Part shown: positions 8,069 through 15,475 of the stretch, in pieces
How positions within the stretch are numbered: the stretch's first letter is position 1
Layout of the letters: each line of letters begins with the position of its first letter
Assembly: GCF_026619415.1 (NCBI RefSeq)
Contig: NZ_JAOVZR010000001.1
Location: 2,356,001-2,420,000, forward strand
Reading direction: 5' to 3'
DNA: 64,000 nucleotides
Origin: Hoeflea algicola
GTDB lineage: Bacteria; Pseudomonadota; Alphaproteobacteria; Rhizobiales; Rhizobiaceae
The notes under the pieces: generated by a model
What the model was told of the DNA's origin: nothing
Database searches by the model: none
The model's input: the letters and a program-made list of their open reading frames with translations, nothing else
Translations under genes and position numbers: made by a program

Positions 8069-8493
8069 CCGAATACTCCTTCAGTTTGCAGCTCCGAGAC
8101 CGTCGCAATGAAGGCCGGAGCTTCGTGGTAAAATTTGACGGTCCGCAGGTCGACTATCTGGCTGTCGTCTTCCCACACGATGAGGTTGAGCGCGTCGAGC
8201 ATCTTGGCGAAGTTGTCGGCGTCGGGCTTCTTCGTCGGGCGGATCAATCCCGCCAGCGCGTCGGCCTTCCATTTCTTCGGTTTGCTCTTCGGGATCGGCA
8301 TGCGGATCTCGACGTGGACTTCAAGCGGCCCGGTCAGCAGCGGCCGGCCCGCCATCGCGACTTGCGCAGCATGGGCCAGACGGCTCTCGTAGTTGACGGT
8401 GCGCTCCGGTGTGTAGGTGTGGCCGGTTGCCTTGGCGAACCGCACCCTGCCTTTCGCCAGCGGCGCACCGGCCAGATTTACGGTAAGGCGCAT
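8065..8493 (-). CDS. rusA: RusA-family Holliday junction resolvase
   Basis: 142 aa from ATG at 8493, the start that fits the family N-terminus (MRLTVNLAGAPLAKGRVRF); a frame back to 8556 would sit inside the upstream gene. The metal-binding pattern KPDADNFAKMLDALN at residues 89-103 and VWEDDSQI near 106-113 are diagnostic. RusA dimers cut four-way DNA junctions, typically during phage recombination or packaging. It overlaps the preceding gene by 16 nt. GGAAGG lies about 10 nt upstream. The C-terminus is TEGVFG. Confidence 0.9.
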   Translation of the reverse strand: MRLTVNLAGAPLAKGRVRFAKATGHTYTPERTVNYESRLAHAAQVAMAGRPLLTGPLEVHVEIRMPIPKSKPKKWKADALAGLIRPTKKPDADNFAKMLDALNLIVWEDDSQIVDLRTVKFYHEAPAFIATVSELQTEGVFG

Positions 8494-8744
8494 GATCGGA
8501 GACCCTTCCGGGCAACCCGTGCATGTGGCGGGATTGATGCGAGCAGTTTTGCGCACCTTTCGCTGATCTGCTCGCTGTCGGTATGCATCGCCACGACCTC
8601 GACTTCATCAGCCAATTCTGCCAGACGCCCACGATCGAAGGGCCGCGGGGCGCTGCTCAGCACGCGCTTAATGTCACGCGAGAGCTTCCAGAAATGGGCG
8701 CTTTCAATCCCACAATCCAGGGTGTTCGATTTCAGCGATAGCAT
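8478..8744 (-). CDS. Small hypothetical prophage protein (88 aa)
   Basis: No family recognised. It is a mainly helical, soluble protein (IKRVLSSAPRPFDRGRLAELADEVEVVAMHTDSEQI). The ATG overlaps the Cro-like gene stop (TGATG at 8744) with GGGAG 8 nt before, so it is translationally coupled as the second gene of the leftward operon. The position suggests an early regulatory or host-takeover role. Confidence 0.6.
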   Translation of the reverse strand: MLSLKSNTLDCGIESAHFWKLSRDIKRVLSSAPRPFDRGRLAELADEVEVVAMHTDSEQISERCAKLLASIPPHARVARKGLRSCALP

Positions 8745-8965
8745 CAGTTCTTCTCCCAGTACTTGGTCAATCGTATCGGCGCACCACGCTCCATCTCAAG
8801 GATGCAGAGCAGTTCGGCCAGGCGCTCTCCTGCAACGCTGCCACGCTGGAACCACTTGGCAATTGCCGACGCGGAGGCCGGCTTGGCACCATAGGCATGC
8901 AGAAGGCTTTCAACCTTGGGTATGCCGCCAAATTCGTCAATGAGGAACTTCTTCGTGTCGAACAT
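8744..8965 (-). CDS. Cro-like helix-turn-helix protein, first gene of the leftward operon
   Basis: 73 aa. The segment FGGIPKVESLLHAYGAKPASASAIAKWFQRGSVAGERLAELL resembles short phage Cro/YdaS-type helix-turn-helix proteins, in which a WFQRG-like recognition helix end is common. It is divergent from the repressor gene at 9133 across an operator-rich 167-bp region, the layout expected for a lysis-lysogeny switch. The assignment as Cro is by position and fold pattern, not by close similarity. Confidence 0.65.
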   Translation of the reverse strand: MFDTKKFLIDEFGGIPKVESLLHAYGAKPASASAIAKWFQRGSVAGERLAELLCILEMERGAPIRLTKYWEKN

Positions 8966-9132
8966 GATCGCAGTCTGTAAAGTGTTTGTCGCCTGTTTGT
9001 CGTATATAAGAGGACAGATTGTCCGGTGTCAAGCGGCGAAAACAACAAAAAAGACAAAATGTCTTGCAAGTGCATTGTATGTCGCCTATTAATGTAAACC
9101 GACATACACTTTCCGGAAAGGAGACAAATCTG
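8966..9132. promoter_or_regulatory. Divergent immunity/operator region with repeated GACA...TGTC sites
   Basis: Between the Cro-like and repressor genes are two 11-bp palindromes of the form GACA-N3-TGTC: GACAGATTGTC (9013-9023) and GACAAAATGTC (9053-9063), 40 bp apart. There is also a wider exact inverted repeat, GTATGTCG (9077-9084) with CGACATAC (9100-9107), and a direct repeat TGTTTGTCG (8983-8991 and 8994-9002). All share a TGTC/GACA core, as expected for one set of repressor operators. GGAAAGGAG at 9115-9123 is the repressor ribosome-binding site. Confidence 0.75.
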
Positions 9133-9561
9133 ATGGCATCAAATAACCGGACGCACATAGTGAACGACCGGGCTAAAGACGAAGATACGACCACACCCAA
9201 GTTCCTCACCAAGGAAGAGTTCGGGCGTCGTCTCTACCGCATGATGATCGCGAAAGGCTGGCGTCAGTCCGATCTTGCCCGCGCCGCAGACATGCCGCGC
9301 TACTCTATCTCGACCTACATTCGAGGCCAGTCGTTCCCGACAGCGCAGAGCGTCAAGAAACTGGCCGAAGCGTTGGGCGTGGAGCCGGAGCGGGTACTGC
9401 CGAATATCAACCACGGGGCGATCCGGGAGGACGCGCCGAGCTTCGCGATCAAGTCGAGCCCGGGCAACCCGGAGCGTGCCTGGCTGACGGTCGACCGCGA
9501 AGTCAGCTTCGACGTTGCGGCGAAGATCGCCGGGCTGCTGAACACCGATGCTTCTAACTGA
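9133..9561 (+). CDS. Phage repressor, XRE-family helix-turn-helix
   Basis: 142 aa from ATG at 9133, placed by the strong GGAAAGGAG about 9 nt upstream; a longer frame from 9019 would read through the operators. Residues about 31-85 are an XRE domain (LYRMMIAKGWRQSDLARAADMPRYSISTYIRGQSFPTAQSVKKLAEALGVEP). The C-terminal 50 residues contain no recognisable LexA-type Ser-Lys protease, so induction may not use self-cleavage. It is divergent from the Cro-like gene and overlaps the excisionase-like gene by 14 nt. Confidence 0.85.
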   Translation: MASNNRTHIVNDRAKDEDTTTPKFLTKEEFGRRLYRMMIAKGWRQSDLARAADMPRYSISTYIRGQSFPTAQSVKKLAEALGVEPERVLPNINHGAIREDAPSFAIKSSPGNPERAWLTVDREVSFDVAAKIAGLLNTDASN

Positions 9562-9844
9562 GGCCGAAGTCGCAGAGCGGCTTCGGTGCTCGGTTGAGAA
9601 GGTGAAACGCCTTCGGCTCTCCGGCAAGCTGGCCTATCACAGGGGCCGCCCCGTGACGATCGACGAAGACGACCTCAAATCCTATCTGGAGACGACCAAA
9701 TGTCTGGCTCAGCCCCCTACCTCAAGAAAGCCAAAAACGGAAAAATCTACGTCCACTGGACAGAAAACCGGGTTGGAAAGCGCATCAGCACGGGCACGTC
9801 GGATCTGGCTGAGGCGAAAGCTTTCTTCGGCCAATGGCTCCTGA
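9548..9844 (+). CDS. Excisionase-like helix-turn-helix protein overlapping the integrase
   Basis: 98 aa as read. Residues 1-51 (LLTEAEVAERLRCSVEKVKRLRLSGKLAYHRGRPVTIDEDDLKSYLE) are a clear MerR/excisionase-type winged-helix module. From 9700 on, the frame lies over the integrase start in another frame, and the remaining 47 residues are Ser/Arg/Lys-rich and look non-conserved. Excisionases bend attachment-site DNA and set integrase direction. The start overlaps the repressor end. The 145-nt overlap with the integrase is unusually long. Confidence 0.75.
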   Translation: MLLTEAEVAERLRCSVEKVKRLRLSGKLAYHRGRPVTIDEDDLKSYLETTKCLAQPPTSRKPKTEKSTSTGQKTGLESASARARRIWLRRKLSSANGS

Positions 9845-10809
9845 TGGAGTACGCCGCGCCGGAAGACACCCGCGGCGTCGGCCTCACCCTTGCGGACGTG
9901 TGGTCGGTCTACGAGGCCAAGCACGTCTTGCCGAAGCTCGCAGGTCAGTACAACGCGAAGCTGGCGTGGAAGCAGATGCAGCCCCATTTCGGCGCATTGC
10001 CTGCGTCGGGTTTGTCGCAAGTCGCGATAGACAATTACCTCGAAAAGCGAATTTCCGGCAAACTCGGGCGTAAGGTCAAGCCGCAGACCGTGACGAAAGA
10101 GGTGTCTTACCTGGTGGCCGCCGTGCGCTTTTGCGCTGACCAGCGCCGCGGGTTGATCGATCCTTCCTGCATTCGCAAGGTGACGCTGCCGGAAGCCGGC
10201 GAGCCCCGCGACCGGTGGCTGCGCACTGACGAGATCCAGAAGCTGCTCGACGCTGCCGCACGGTTGCGCCGCGGCGATCGGTTGACCCGGCCCGAGCGCT
10301 TCTTGTGGCTGGCGCTCGAGACAGCAGGTCGGAAGCAGGCCTTGCTCGATCTGACATGGGACCGGGTTGACTTCGAGACGAACGTGATCGTGCTCGACGT
10401 ACCGGGGCGCCGCAAGACCAAGAAGCTGCGCGCCACGGTGCCGATCTCGAAAGCGCTGCGCCCGATCATGGAGCGCGCCTTTGCCGAGCGGCAGAACAAC
10501 CTGGTGCTGGACAACAAGGGGGCCGTATGGGCGCCGATCCAGCGCGTTGTCATAGAAGCTGGCCTGGCGGGCAAGCAGCAGAAGCCGGCACCGGGCACGA
10601 AGCCCAAGTCCACCGGCATCTCGCCGCACGTTCTGCGCCACACGGCGGCCACCCACATGGCGCGGCGCGGTGTGCCGCTTTGGGTGATCGCCAAGGTTCT
10701 AGGAAATTCCATCCGAATGGTGGAAAAGGTCTACGCAAAGCACTGCCCCGACGATTTGCGAGAGGCCGTTGATCTGATCTCAGGCGGGGTTTTGGAGATG
10801 TCATCATGA
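9700..10809 (+). CDS. int: Tyrosine-family site-specific integrase
   Basis: 369 aa. The N-terminal 45 residues resemble an arm-type DNA-binding domain (YLKKAKNGKIYVHWTENRVGKRISTGT), then a SAM-like core-binding domain, then the catalytic domain. Catalytic residues by pattern: Arg211 in TAGRKQALLDLTW, His310 and Arg313 in SPHVLRHTAATHMA, and Tyr345 in MVEKVYAKH. The second His position appears to be Asn336 (LGNSIRM), a tolerated variation. It would recombine at the tRNA-Val copy about 400 bp downstream. Confidence 0.92.
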   Translation: MSGSAPYLKKAKNGKIYVHWTENRVGKRISTGTSDLAEAKAFFGQWLLMEYAAPEDTRGVGLTLADVWSVYEAKHVLPKLAGQYNAKLAWKQMQPHFGALPASGLSQVAIDNYLEKRISGKLGRKVKPQTVTKEVSYLVAAVRFCADQRRGLIDPSCIRKVTLPEAGEPRDRWLRTDEIQKLLDAAARLRRGDRLTRPERFLWLALETAGRKQALLDLTWDRVDFETNVIVLDVPGRRKTKKLRATVPISKALRPIMERAFAERQNNLVLDNKGAVWAPIQRVVIEAGLAGKQQKPAPGTKPKSTGISPHVLRHTAATHMARRGVPLWVIAKVLGNSIRMVEKVYAKHCPDDLREAVDLISGGVLEMSS

Positions 10810-11021
10810 CGCACTCAGTTGAACGCGACGAAGTCACTGACGAATTTTACCGGCAGGCAGGGGTCGACCCCGACGAGGCCAACAGCGCCAAGTACGCTTT
10901 CGCTTACGCGAAGGTGCAGCAGAAACTGCTCGACATGGTTCGCGCCGGCGGCGACCCTAAGTCGCTGCGCGTCGAAACTGTCAACGGTAGCCCGCGCGTG
11001 GCTATGGAGATGGCATCGTGA
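10806..11021 (+). CDS. Small hypothetical protein coupled to the integrase (71 aa)
   Basis: No family recognised. It is an acidic helical protein (EVTDEFYRQAGVDPDEANSAKYAFAYAKVQQKLLDMV). The start forms ATGA with the integrase stop, so it is probably co-translated. It is the last gene of the element before the attachment site. Confidence 0.6.
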   Translation: MTHSVERDEVTDEFYRQAGVDPDEANSAKYAFAYAKVQQKLLDMVRAGGDPKSLRVETVNGSPRVAMEMAS

Positions 11022-11040
11022 TCGATGTTTTATGAGACGA

Positions 11041-11078
11041 AAAAGTGGGTAGCTTCCTTGCAAGTCGCTGCCCACTTT
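11041..11078 (+). terminator. Hairpin after the integrase group
   Basis: AAAGTGGGTAGC (11042-11053) pairs with GCTGCCCACTTT (11067-11078) over 12 positions with one G-T pair and a 13-nt loop. It lies 20 nt past the last gene. The following TTTT (11087-11090) is not directly adjacent, so it is a likely but not ideal rho-independent terminator. Confidence 0.6.
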
Positions 11079-11109
11079 GCAAGTCATTTTGTCACCCGAC
11101 AAACCACAT

Positions 11110-11173
11110 ACACCCTACAAACTAGACAGAAAACCCCACGATTGTGCGAAACCCTGTCAACCGACACCCTACA
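11110..11173. repeat. Short direct repeats flanking the attachment core (possible integrase arm sites)
   Basis: ACACCCTACA occurs at 11110-11119 and again at 11164-11173. Related CGACA units occur between and around them (11098, 11162, 11181). A pair of TTGCAAGTC repeats sits slightly upstream at 11058-11066 and 11078-11086. Arm-type binding sites of tyrosine integrases are short direct repeats of this kind close to the core. The assignment is inference. Confidence 0.45.
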
Positions 11174-11191
11174 GAATAAGCGACAACCGTA

Positions 11192-11236
11192 TTGACATTG
11201 TAGGGGTCACAGGTTCAATCCCTGTTACGCCCACCA
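11192..11236 (+). other. Putative attR: 3' half of tRNA-Val(GAC)
   Basis: The 45 bases read as anticodon loop TTGACAT (GAC, valine), the 3' side of the anticodon stem TGTAG, variable loop GGGTC, T stem ACAGG/CCTGT around TTCAATC, the acceptor strand TACGCCC and ACCA. The bases before it cannot form the 5' half of the anticodon stem, so the tRNA is not intact here. This is the displaced gene end left by integration into a tRNA gene; the restored tRNA-Val should lie at the other end of the element, outside the window. Confidence 0.85.
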
Positions 11237-11602
11237 TCCTTTCACAGTCATGCAGCCATTAACGTGATGGCCTCACGGGCAGCAAGCTCGTCGAGCATAC
11301 GCTGTGAGCATTCTCGTTATTCATTCGTCTGGCCGGTAACCCGGTGAGGTATTTCGGTATCGTTGCATGAACTGCGACCGCTATTGCGGCCTGACCCGGG
11401 ATCGGGATCGATCCACCTCGACATGTCAGCATGAACGCAGGCTACACTCAGGGTTCAATAGCGAGCACCGCTACACTCACGGTGTAATGGCAAGCACCCG
11501 GTACTGCGCTCAGAAACGTAGAGACGGGCAACAGGGGTCGGGTCTCCAGGTCATCAGCGGTGTTGGCGGTGGTCGAAACTTCCGGACATCGAGCCACGCG
11601 GC
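11237..11602. other. Gene-free stretch between attR and the GGDEF-EAL gene
   Basis: No convincing coding region. It contains the tandem 29-bp repeat at 11441-11498 and a short minus-strand tail (about 11263-11305 in antisense) reading CSQRMLDELAAREAITLMAA before a stop, with a stop just upstream. That may be the remnant of a gene end but is too short to call. Confidence 0.5.
11441..11498. repeat. Two imperfect tandem 29-bp repeats
   Basis: Units at 11441-11469 and 11470-11498 share the frame GCTACACTCA-GG-AAT-GC-AGCACC with seven differences. The arrangement resembles the multiple terminal repeats at ends of IS21-family elements, so it may be one end of a decayed insertion sequence. No transposase gene is near. 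Confidence 0.5.
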
Positions 11603-14269
11603 TCAGGCCACACGCCGCCAGGATTCCTCGCGGACAAACTCCATCAGCTGTTCAGACGACATCGGGCGTGCCAGCGCGTAGCCTTGCAGTGTATCGCAAC
11701 CGAGGTCACGCAAGATCGCTGCATGCTCCATGGTCTCGACGCCTTCAGCAATGATCTTGATGCCCAGTGAGCGTCCGATATCGATGATCGAGGCAACCAG
11801 CCGCCGCCTGCTCTCGGACTCGACAATCGGCAGGATCAAGCTTCGGTCGATCTTCAGCCGCGTCGGACGAACATGGATGAGGCTGACGATTGAAGCATAG
11901 CCGGTGCCGAAATCATCGATCTCGATCTCGATACCCCGCCGCTTGAGCTTTTCGATGTTGGCGACAATTGTGTCGTTGTTCTCATCAAGAAAAATCGATT
12001 CGAGAAGTTCGAACGACAGCGTGCCTTCTTCAATCACCATCCCGTCAAGGCTGTCGAGCAAATCCGGTTCATAGAGCCTGCCCGCCGATACATTGACCGA
12101 CATTTTCGGGATCGAAATGCCGGCCGCTTTCCAGCGTGTCGACTGCCAAAGGGTCTGCTCGAGAATCGAGCGATCTATCAGCGGCACGACATTGAGTTCA
12201 TCAGCGGTCTTGAGGAAGGCGTCGGGAGCCAGTGTTCCCTCGCGGGGATGTTGCCAGCGTGCCAGCGCCTCGACTCCAATGACATCAAGCGTCACGGCAT
12301 CGAATTGCGGCTGGAAGTAGGGTAGGAACTCCTTCCGTTCGAGACCGTTCAGAATATCGTCTGCGATCCGCTTGTTGCGCACAACCTCGGCCTTCAACGC
12401 ATCATTGAAGAACTCGTATCGGTTTCGGCCGTTGCTCTTGGCGCGGTAGAGCGCAATGTCGGCGTCAATCAGCAGCCGCTTGGTGCTGTCTGGTTCCATT
12501 GAATTTGCAATGGCAATGCCGATGCTGACACCAAACCGGCACTCGTGACCTTCATAGGGAACCGGTTGGCGCATATGCTCAATGATCCGGCTTGCAAGCG
12601 CCTCCAGTTGCGCCGTACCTGCATCCGTAGTGGTGGCTATGACGAATTCATCACCGCCGATGCGGGCGATGAAATCACCCTGGCGTGTGTGGGCTTTCAG
12701 GATCGACGCAGCATGGATCAACATCGCGTCACCGGCTGCATGACCGAGCGTGTCGTTGATCTGTTTGAAGCGGTCGAGATCGATATGCAGCAGCGCGGTA
12801 ACGTTTGCCCCGTCGTCCTTGCCAAGAAGCTGCTCGTCGAGATATCGCCGGTTCGGCAGTCCCGTCAGGCTGTCATGCAACGAATTCCGTTCCATCTGGG
12901 CCCGCGCATCCTCAAGCTCATTGTTGCGAACCTCCGCGTTCTGCATCGCCGCCAGCAGATGCGTCTTCAACTGGACGTCCGTTGAAACGTCCCAGTTGAC
13001 GCCGAGAATATAGCGCTGGCGACCCTCATCTTCATGAACCGCGCCAATGGCCCGGATCCAGCGTATCTCACCCTTGCGGGTGAGAACTCGAAACTCGGAT
13101 TTGTACGTTGCGCCGGTTGCAACGGCTTGTTTGAAATCAGCCTCGGCCTGAGTAACGTCCTCAGGGAGAAGTGCGGCCTTCCAGTGATCCAGATTCAAAA
13201 CCTCGACATCATCGGCAATATCGTAGAGTTCCCGCATGCGCTCATCCCAAGACAACTCCCAGGTATCGACATTGAGCTCCCAGATACCGATTCTCGATGT
13301 GTTCAGCGCAAGTTTCAGCCGCTGTTGCAGTCTCTGCATCTCAGCGCCGCGCCGGTTCAGTTCACGAACATGCTCCCGCCGCTGATCATACAGGTAACCG
13401 GCAATCGAGATTGGCAGAATGACAAGCAGACCGCCAAGCAGGATGAGATATCTGATTTGCCAGGCATTCGCCGGCGTATCCGACCATCCACCCCGAGGTG
13501 TCGCGGCCAATTGCCAGCTGCCACTCGGCAGTGAAACCTCGGCCAACACCGGATCATGGTCGAGAGCCTCGGCGTTTCCGAAGAACGCCTCGCCGTCGCC
13601 ACCAGTCGCATCCACACCGCGGATTACGACGTTGAGGGGCAGGTCCGGACTATTGAGCCCGCTATCCGCATATAAACGGTCCACATCAACAACCGCGGAG
13701 ACCAGCCCCCACAATCTCCCCCTGCCGGACTGGATCTCGTAGAATACCGGGAACCGGCCAATGAATCCCTTGCCGCCTTGCAACAGATCGACTGGGCCGG
13801 CCAGCACCATTTCGCGGGAATCCACAGCCCTGAGCGCCGCATCGCGTTGTGCATCATTGGTACGGTAATCGAGCCCGACGGCTTTCTCGTTACCCTTTAA
13901 GGGATACATCAGACTGATAACCAGATCGGGCGCGGCGGCGATACTGCGCAATTGCGAGTGAGTGCCCATCAAGTTGCCGGCAATTTTCGCAAAATGTTGT
14001 TGGTCGATATCAGGTTCGGTCGCAATCACGGCGACCAGTCCGCGTACCAACTGGATATTGCTGTTGATGTTACCTTCGAGCTTGGCGCGTATGATCCCGA
14101 GCTGTTCGCCCACTTCAGCACGGGCGCGCTGGTGGTGCATGGCGTTATTCTGGATTTCGGCAAAAATACCGGCAACAAGTGTAACGACAAGTGCAATACC
14201 CGCCGCGAGATAGCTCGGGCGCCAATACTTTTGCCCGCTATTCAGGCTCAGCTTGGGAATTGCAATCAT
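11603..14269 (-). CDS. CHASE-PAS-GGDEF-EAL cyclic-di-GMP signalling protein
   Basis: 888 aa. Order: transmembrane helix near residues 20-38, a periplasmic CHASE sensor domain to about 255, a second helix near 262-283, a coiled stretch, a PAS domain near 315-430, GGDEF and EAL. The GGDEF motif is intact (FIARIGGDEFVIA). The EAL domain keeps EALARW, DDFGTGYASI, KIDRSLI and EGVE, so both synthesis and hydrolysis of c-di-GMP are possible. Start ATG 14269 has GGGAG 5 nt upstream. It is next to the nos cluster in the same direction, but separated by 114 bp. Confidence 0.92.
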   Translation of the reverse strand: MIAIPKLSLNSGQKYWRPSYLAAGIALVVTLVAGIFAEIQNNAMHHQRARAEVGEQLGIIRAKLEGNINSNIQLVRGLVAVIATEPDIDQQHFAKIAGNLMGTHSQLRSIAAAPDLVISLMYPLKGNEKAVGLDYRTNDAQRDAALRAVDSREMVLAGPVDLLQGGKGFIGRFPVFYEIQSGRGRLWGLVSAVVDVDRLYADSGLNSPDLPLNVVIRGVDATGGDGEAFFGNAEALDHDPVLAEVSLPSGSWQLAATPRGGWSDTPANAWQIRYLILLGGLLVILPISIAGYLYDQRREHVRELNRRGAEMQRLQQRLKLALNTSRIGIWELNVDTWELSWDERMRELYDIADDVEVLNLDHWKAALLPEDVTQAEADFKQAVATGATYKSEFRVLTRKGEIRWIRAIGAVHEDEGRQRYILGVNWDVSTDVQLKTHLLAAMQNAEVRNNELEDARAQMERNSLHDSLTGLPNRRYLDEQLLGKDDGANVTALLHIDLDRFKQINDTLGHAAGDAMLIHAASILKAHTRQGDFIARIGGDEFVIATTTDAGTAQLEALASRIIEHMRQPVPYEGHECRFGVSIGIAIANSMEPDSTKRLLIDADIALYRAKSNGRNRYEFFNDALKAEVVRNKRIADDILNGLERKEFLPYFQPQFDAVTLDVIGVEALARWQHPREGTLAPDAFLKTADELNVVPLIDRSILEQTLWQSTRWKAAGISIPKMSVNVSAGRLYEPDLLDSLDGMVIEEGTLSFELLESIFLDENNDTIVANIEKLKRRGIEIEIDDFGTGYASIVSLIHVRPTRLKIDRSLILPIVESESRRRLVASIIDIGRSLGIKIIAEGVETMEHAAILRDLGCDTLQGYALARPMSSEQLMEFVREESWRRVA

Positions 14270-14383
14270 GGGTACTCCCGCCAGAACGAAGACTCCTCGA
14301 AACCACTGCGCCCAGTGGTTGCGAACGGAGTTATTGCGGGCAACTTAGGCCGAAAACCTGTAACAATTATCTAAATTTCGGAC

Positions 14384-15475
14384 TCATGTTGATTGATCAG
14401 CTGGGTAAATTGCCAATGCGGTCTCATCGCCTTTCCCTATCGGCATAACCTCAAGCGCTGCACCAGTTGGCCCACATGAGGCCGTCCCGATGACAGGATT
14501 AGCGCCAACGCTGCCAAGCACCGCGCCAGGATTAAATTGAGAATTCGCCCCCGAAGGCGTTGCGACAGTGAACGCGGCGCCCGAAATCCCACCTGCGAGA
14601 CGCCGCACTTCTTCCTCGCTCATCAGCACCGCGGCTGTCGAAAGGCCGTCGGCGACAGCCGCCAGTCGGTGTACCACGCTGACACGGCTCCAGTTGCTGG
14701 CAGCCGGCTCACCGGTCCGGGGATTGAGAATATGGCCGGACTGGCCTTCCCCGATCAGTGTCCCTCGGGGACTCGAGGTCGCAACCGCCTGGTCGCGCAA
14801 GCGGATCGATGTGCGGGCGGCGTCATCTTCATGTTCGGCCAACCCCACTTCCCAGCCATCGCCTGACGGAGACGCACCGACCGCGGCAATCTCGCCCACC
14901 GAGACAAGCCCCGCCTCAAGGCCTTGAGACTTGAGAAGGGCGACGACCTTATCGGTAATAAAACCCTGGGCGATGCCGTTGAAGGTCAGAGCTGCGCCCG
15001 GCCTGAGGCGGATCCGCCCCGCAGAGACCTCCACCTTGTCCCAACCGACCACAGCGCGGGCGGCCTTCAATGCGCTTTTGTCAACCACACCGTCGCCGCG
15101 TGCATAGGCTGACCACAGCGGCTGGATGGTGGGATCAAACAGCCCGTCACTAACCGCGTGGATGGATGACACATGCGAACACAGTTCCAACAGATCGGCG
15201 CTCGGTCCATCGAGCATGCCTGTCGCGTTGAGCCGGACCAGCGCGCTATCGTCGCGATAAAGGCTGAACAGTTGCTCAAGACGCTCGATCTCCGCCCGCG
15301 CCAAGACAATAAGACTCTCGGCCTCCTGCGCAGGCAAACCGACCAATCGAAGGTCAGCGTGAGCACCGAGCGCAACGCCTTGCCAGCGCGCGCCCATATT
15401 GGCAGCACCTGCCGTGCCCGCCGTCAGCAGACAGCCCGCAGTGATGGTAATGAAGCGACGACGGGTCAGGCTCAT
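14384..15475 (-). CDS. nosX: NosX: ApbE-type FAD:protein FMN transferase of the nos cluster
   Basis: 363 aa. A twin-arginine signal (SLTRRRFITITAGCLLTAG) is followed by the ApbE fold: YRDDSALVRLN, LFDPTIQPLW, GIAQGFITDKV, and GHILNPRTGEPA near the centre, then VVHRLAAVADGLSTA. ApbE enzymes attach FMN covalently to threonine in partner proteins; in nos clusters NosX flavinylates the periplasmic domain of NosR. It overlaps nosL by 4 nt. It is the last gene of nosRZDFYLX. Confidence 0.92.
   Translation of the reverse strand: MSLTRRRFITITAGCLLTAGTAGAANMGARWQGVALGAHADLRLVGLPAQEAESLIVLARAEIERLEQLFSLYRDDSALVRLNATGMLDGPSADLLELCSHVSSIHAVSDGLFDPTIQPLWSAYARGDGVVDKSALKAARAVVGWDKVEVSAGRIRLRPGAALTFNGIAQGFITDKVVALLKSQGLEAGLVSVGEIAAVGASPSGDGWEVGLAEHEDDAARTSIRLRDQAVATSSPRGTLIGEGQSGHILNPRTGEPAASNWSRVSVVHRLAAVADGLSTAAVLMSEEEVRRLAGGISGAAFTVATPSGANSQFNPGAVLGSVGANPVIGTASCGPTGAALEVMPIGKGDETALAIYPADQST

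Larger units (their letters stand above)
1..11236. mobile_element. Right part of an integrated prophage or phage-like element
   Basis: A compact leftward block of phage DNA-metabolism genes (methyltransferases, exonuclease, ssDNA-binding protein, PD-(D/E)XK nuclease, helicase, RusA) faces a rightward repressor, excisionase-like and tyrosine-integrase group. The block stops at a 45-bp piece of a tRNA-Val 3' half at 11192-11236, a usual integrase target. Housekeeping-type genes follow. No capsid, terminase, portal, tail or lysis gene is visible, so the late region and the other end must lie to the left if the element is a complete phage. The left boundary is outside the window. Confidence 0.9.

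Noticed and set aside
11192..11236. A complete tRNA-Val gene
   Set aside because: Only the 3' half is present; upstream bases cannot form the D arm or the 5' side of the anticodon and acceptor stems.
11441..11498. CRISPR-like repeat pair
   Set aside because: The copies are directly adjacent with no spacer and differ at seven positions, and there are no cas genes.
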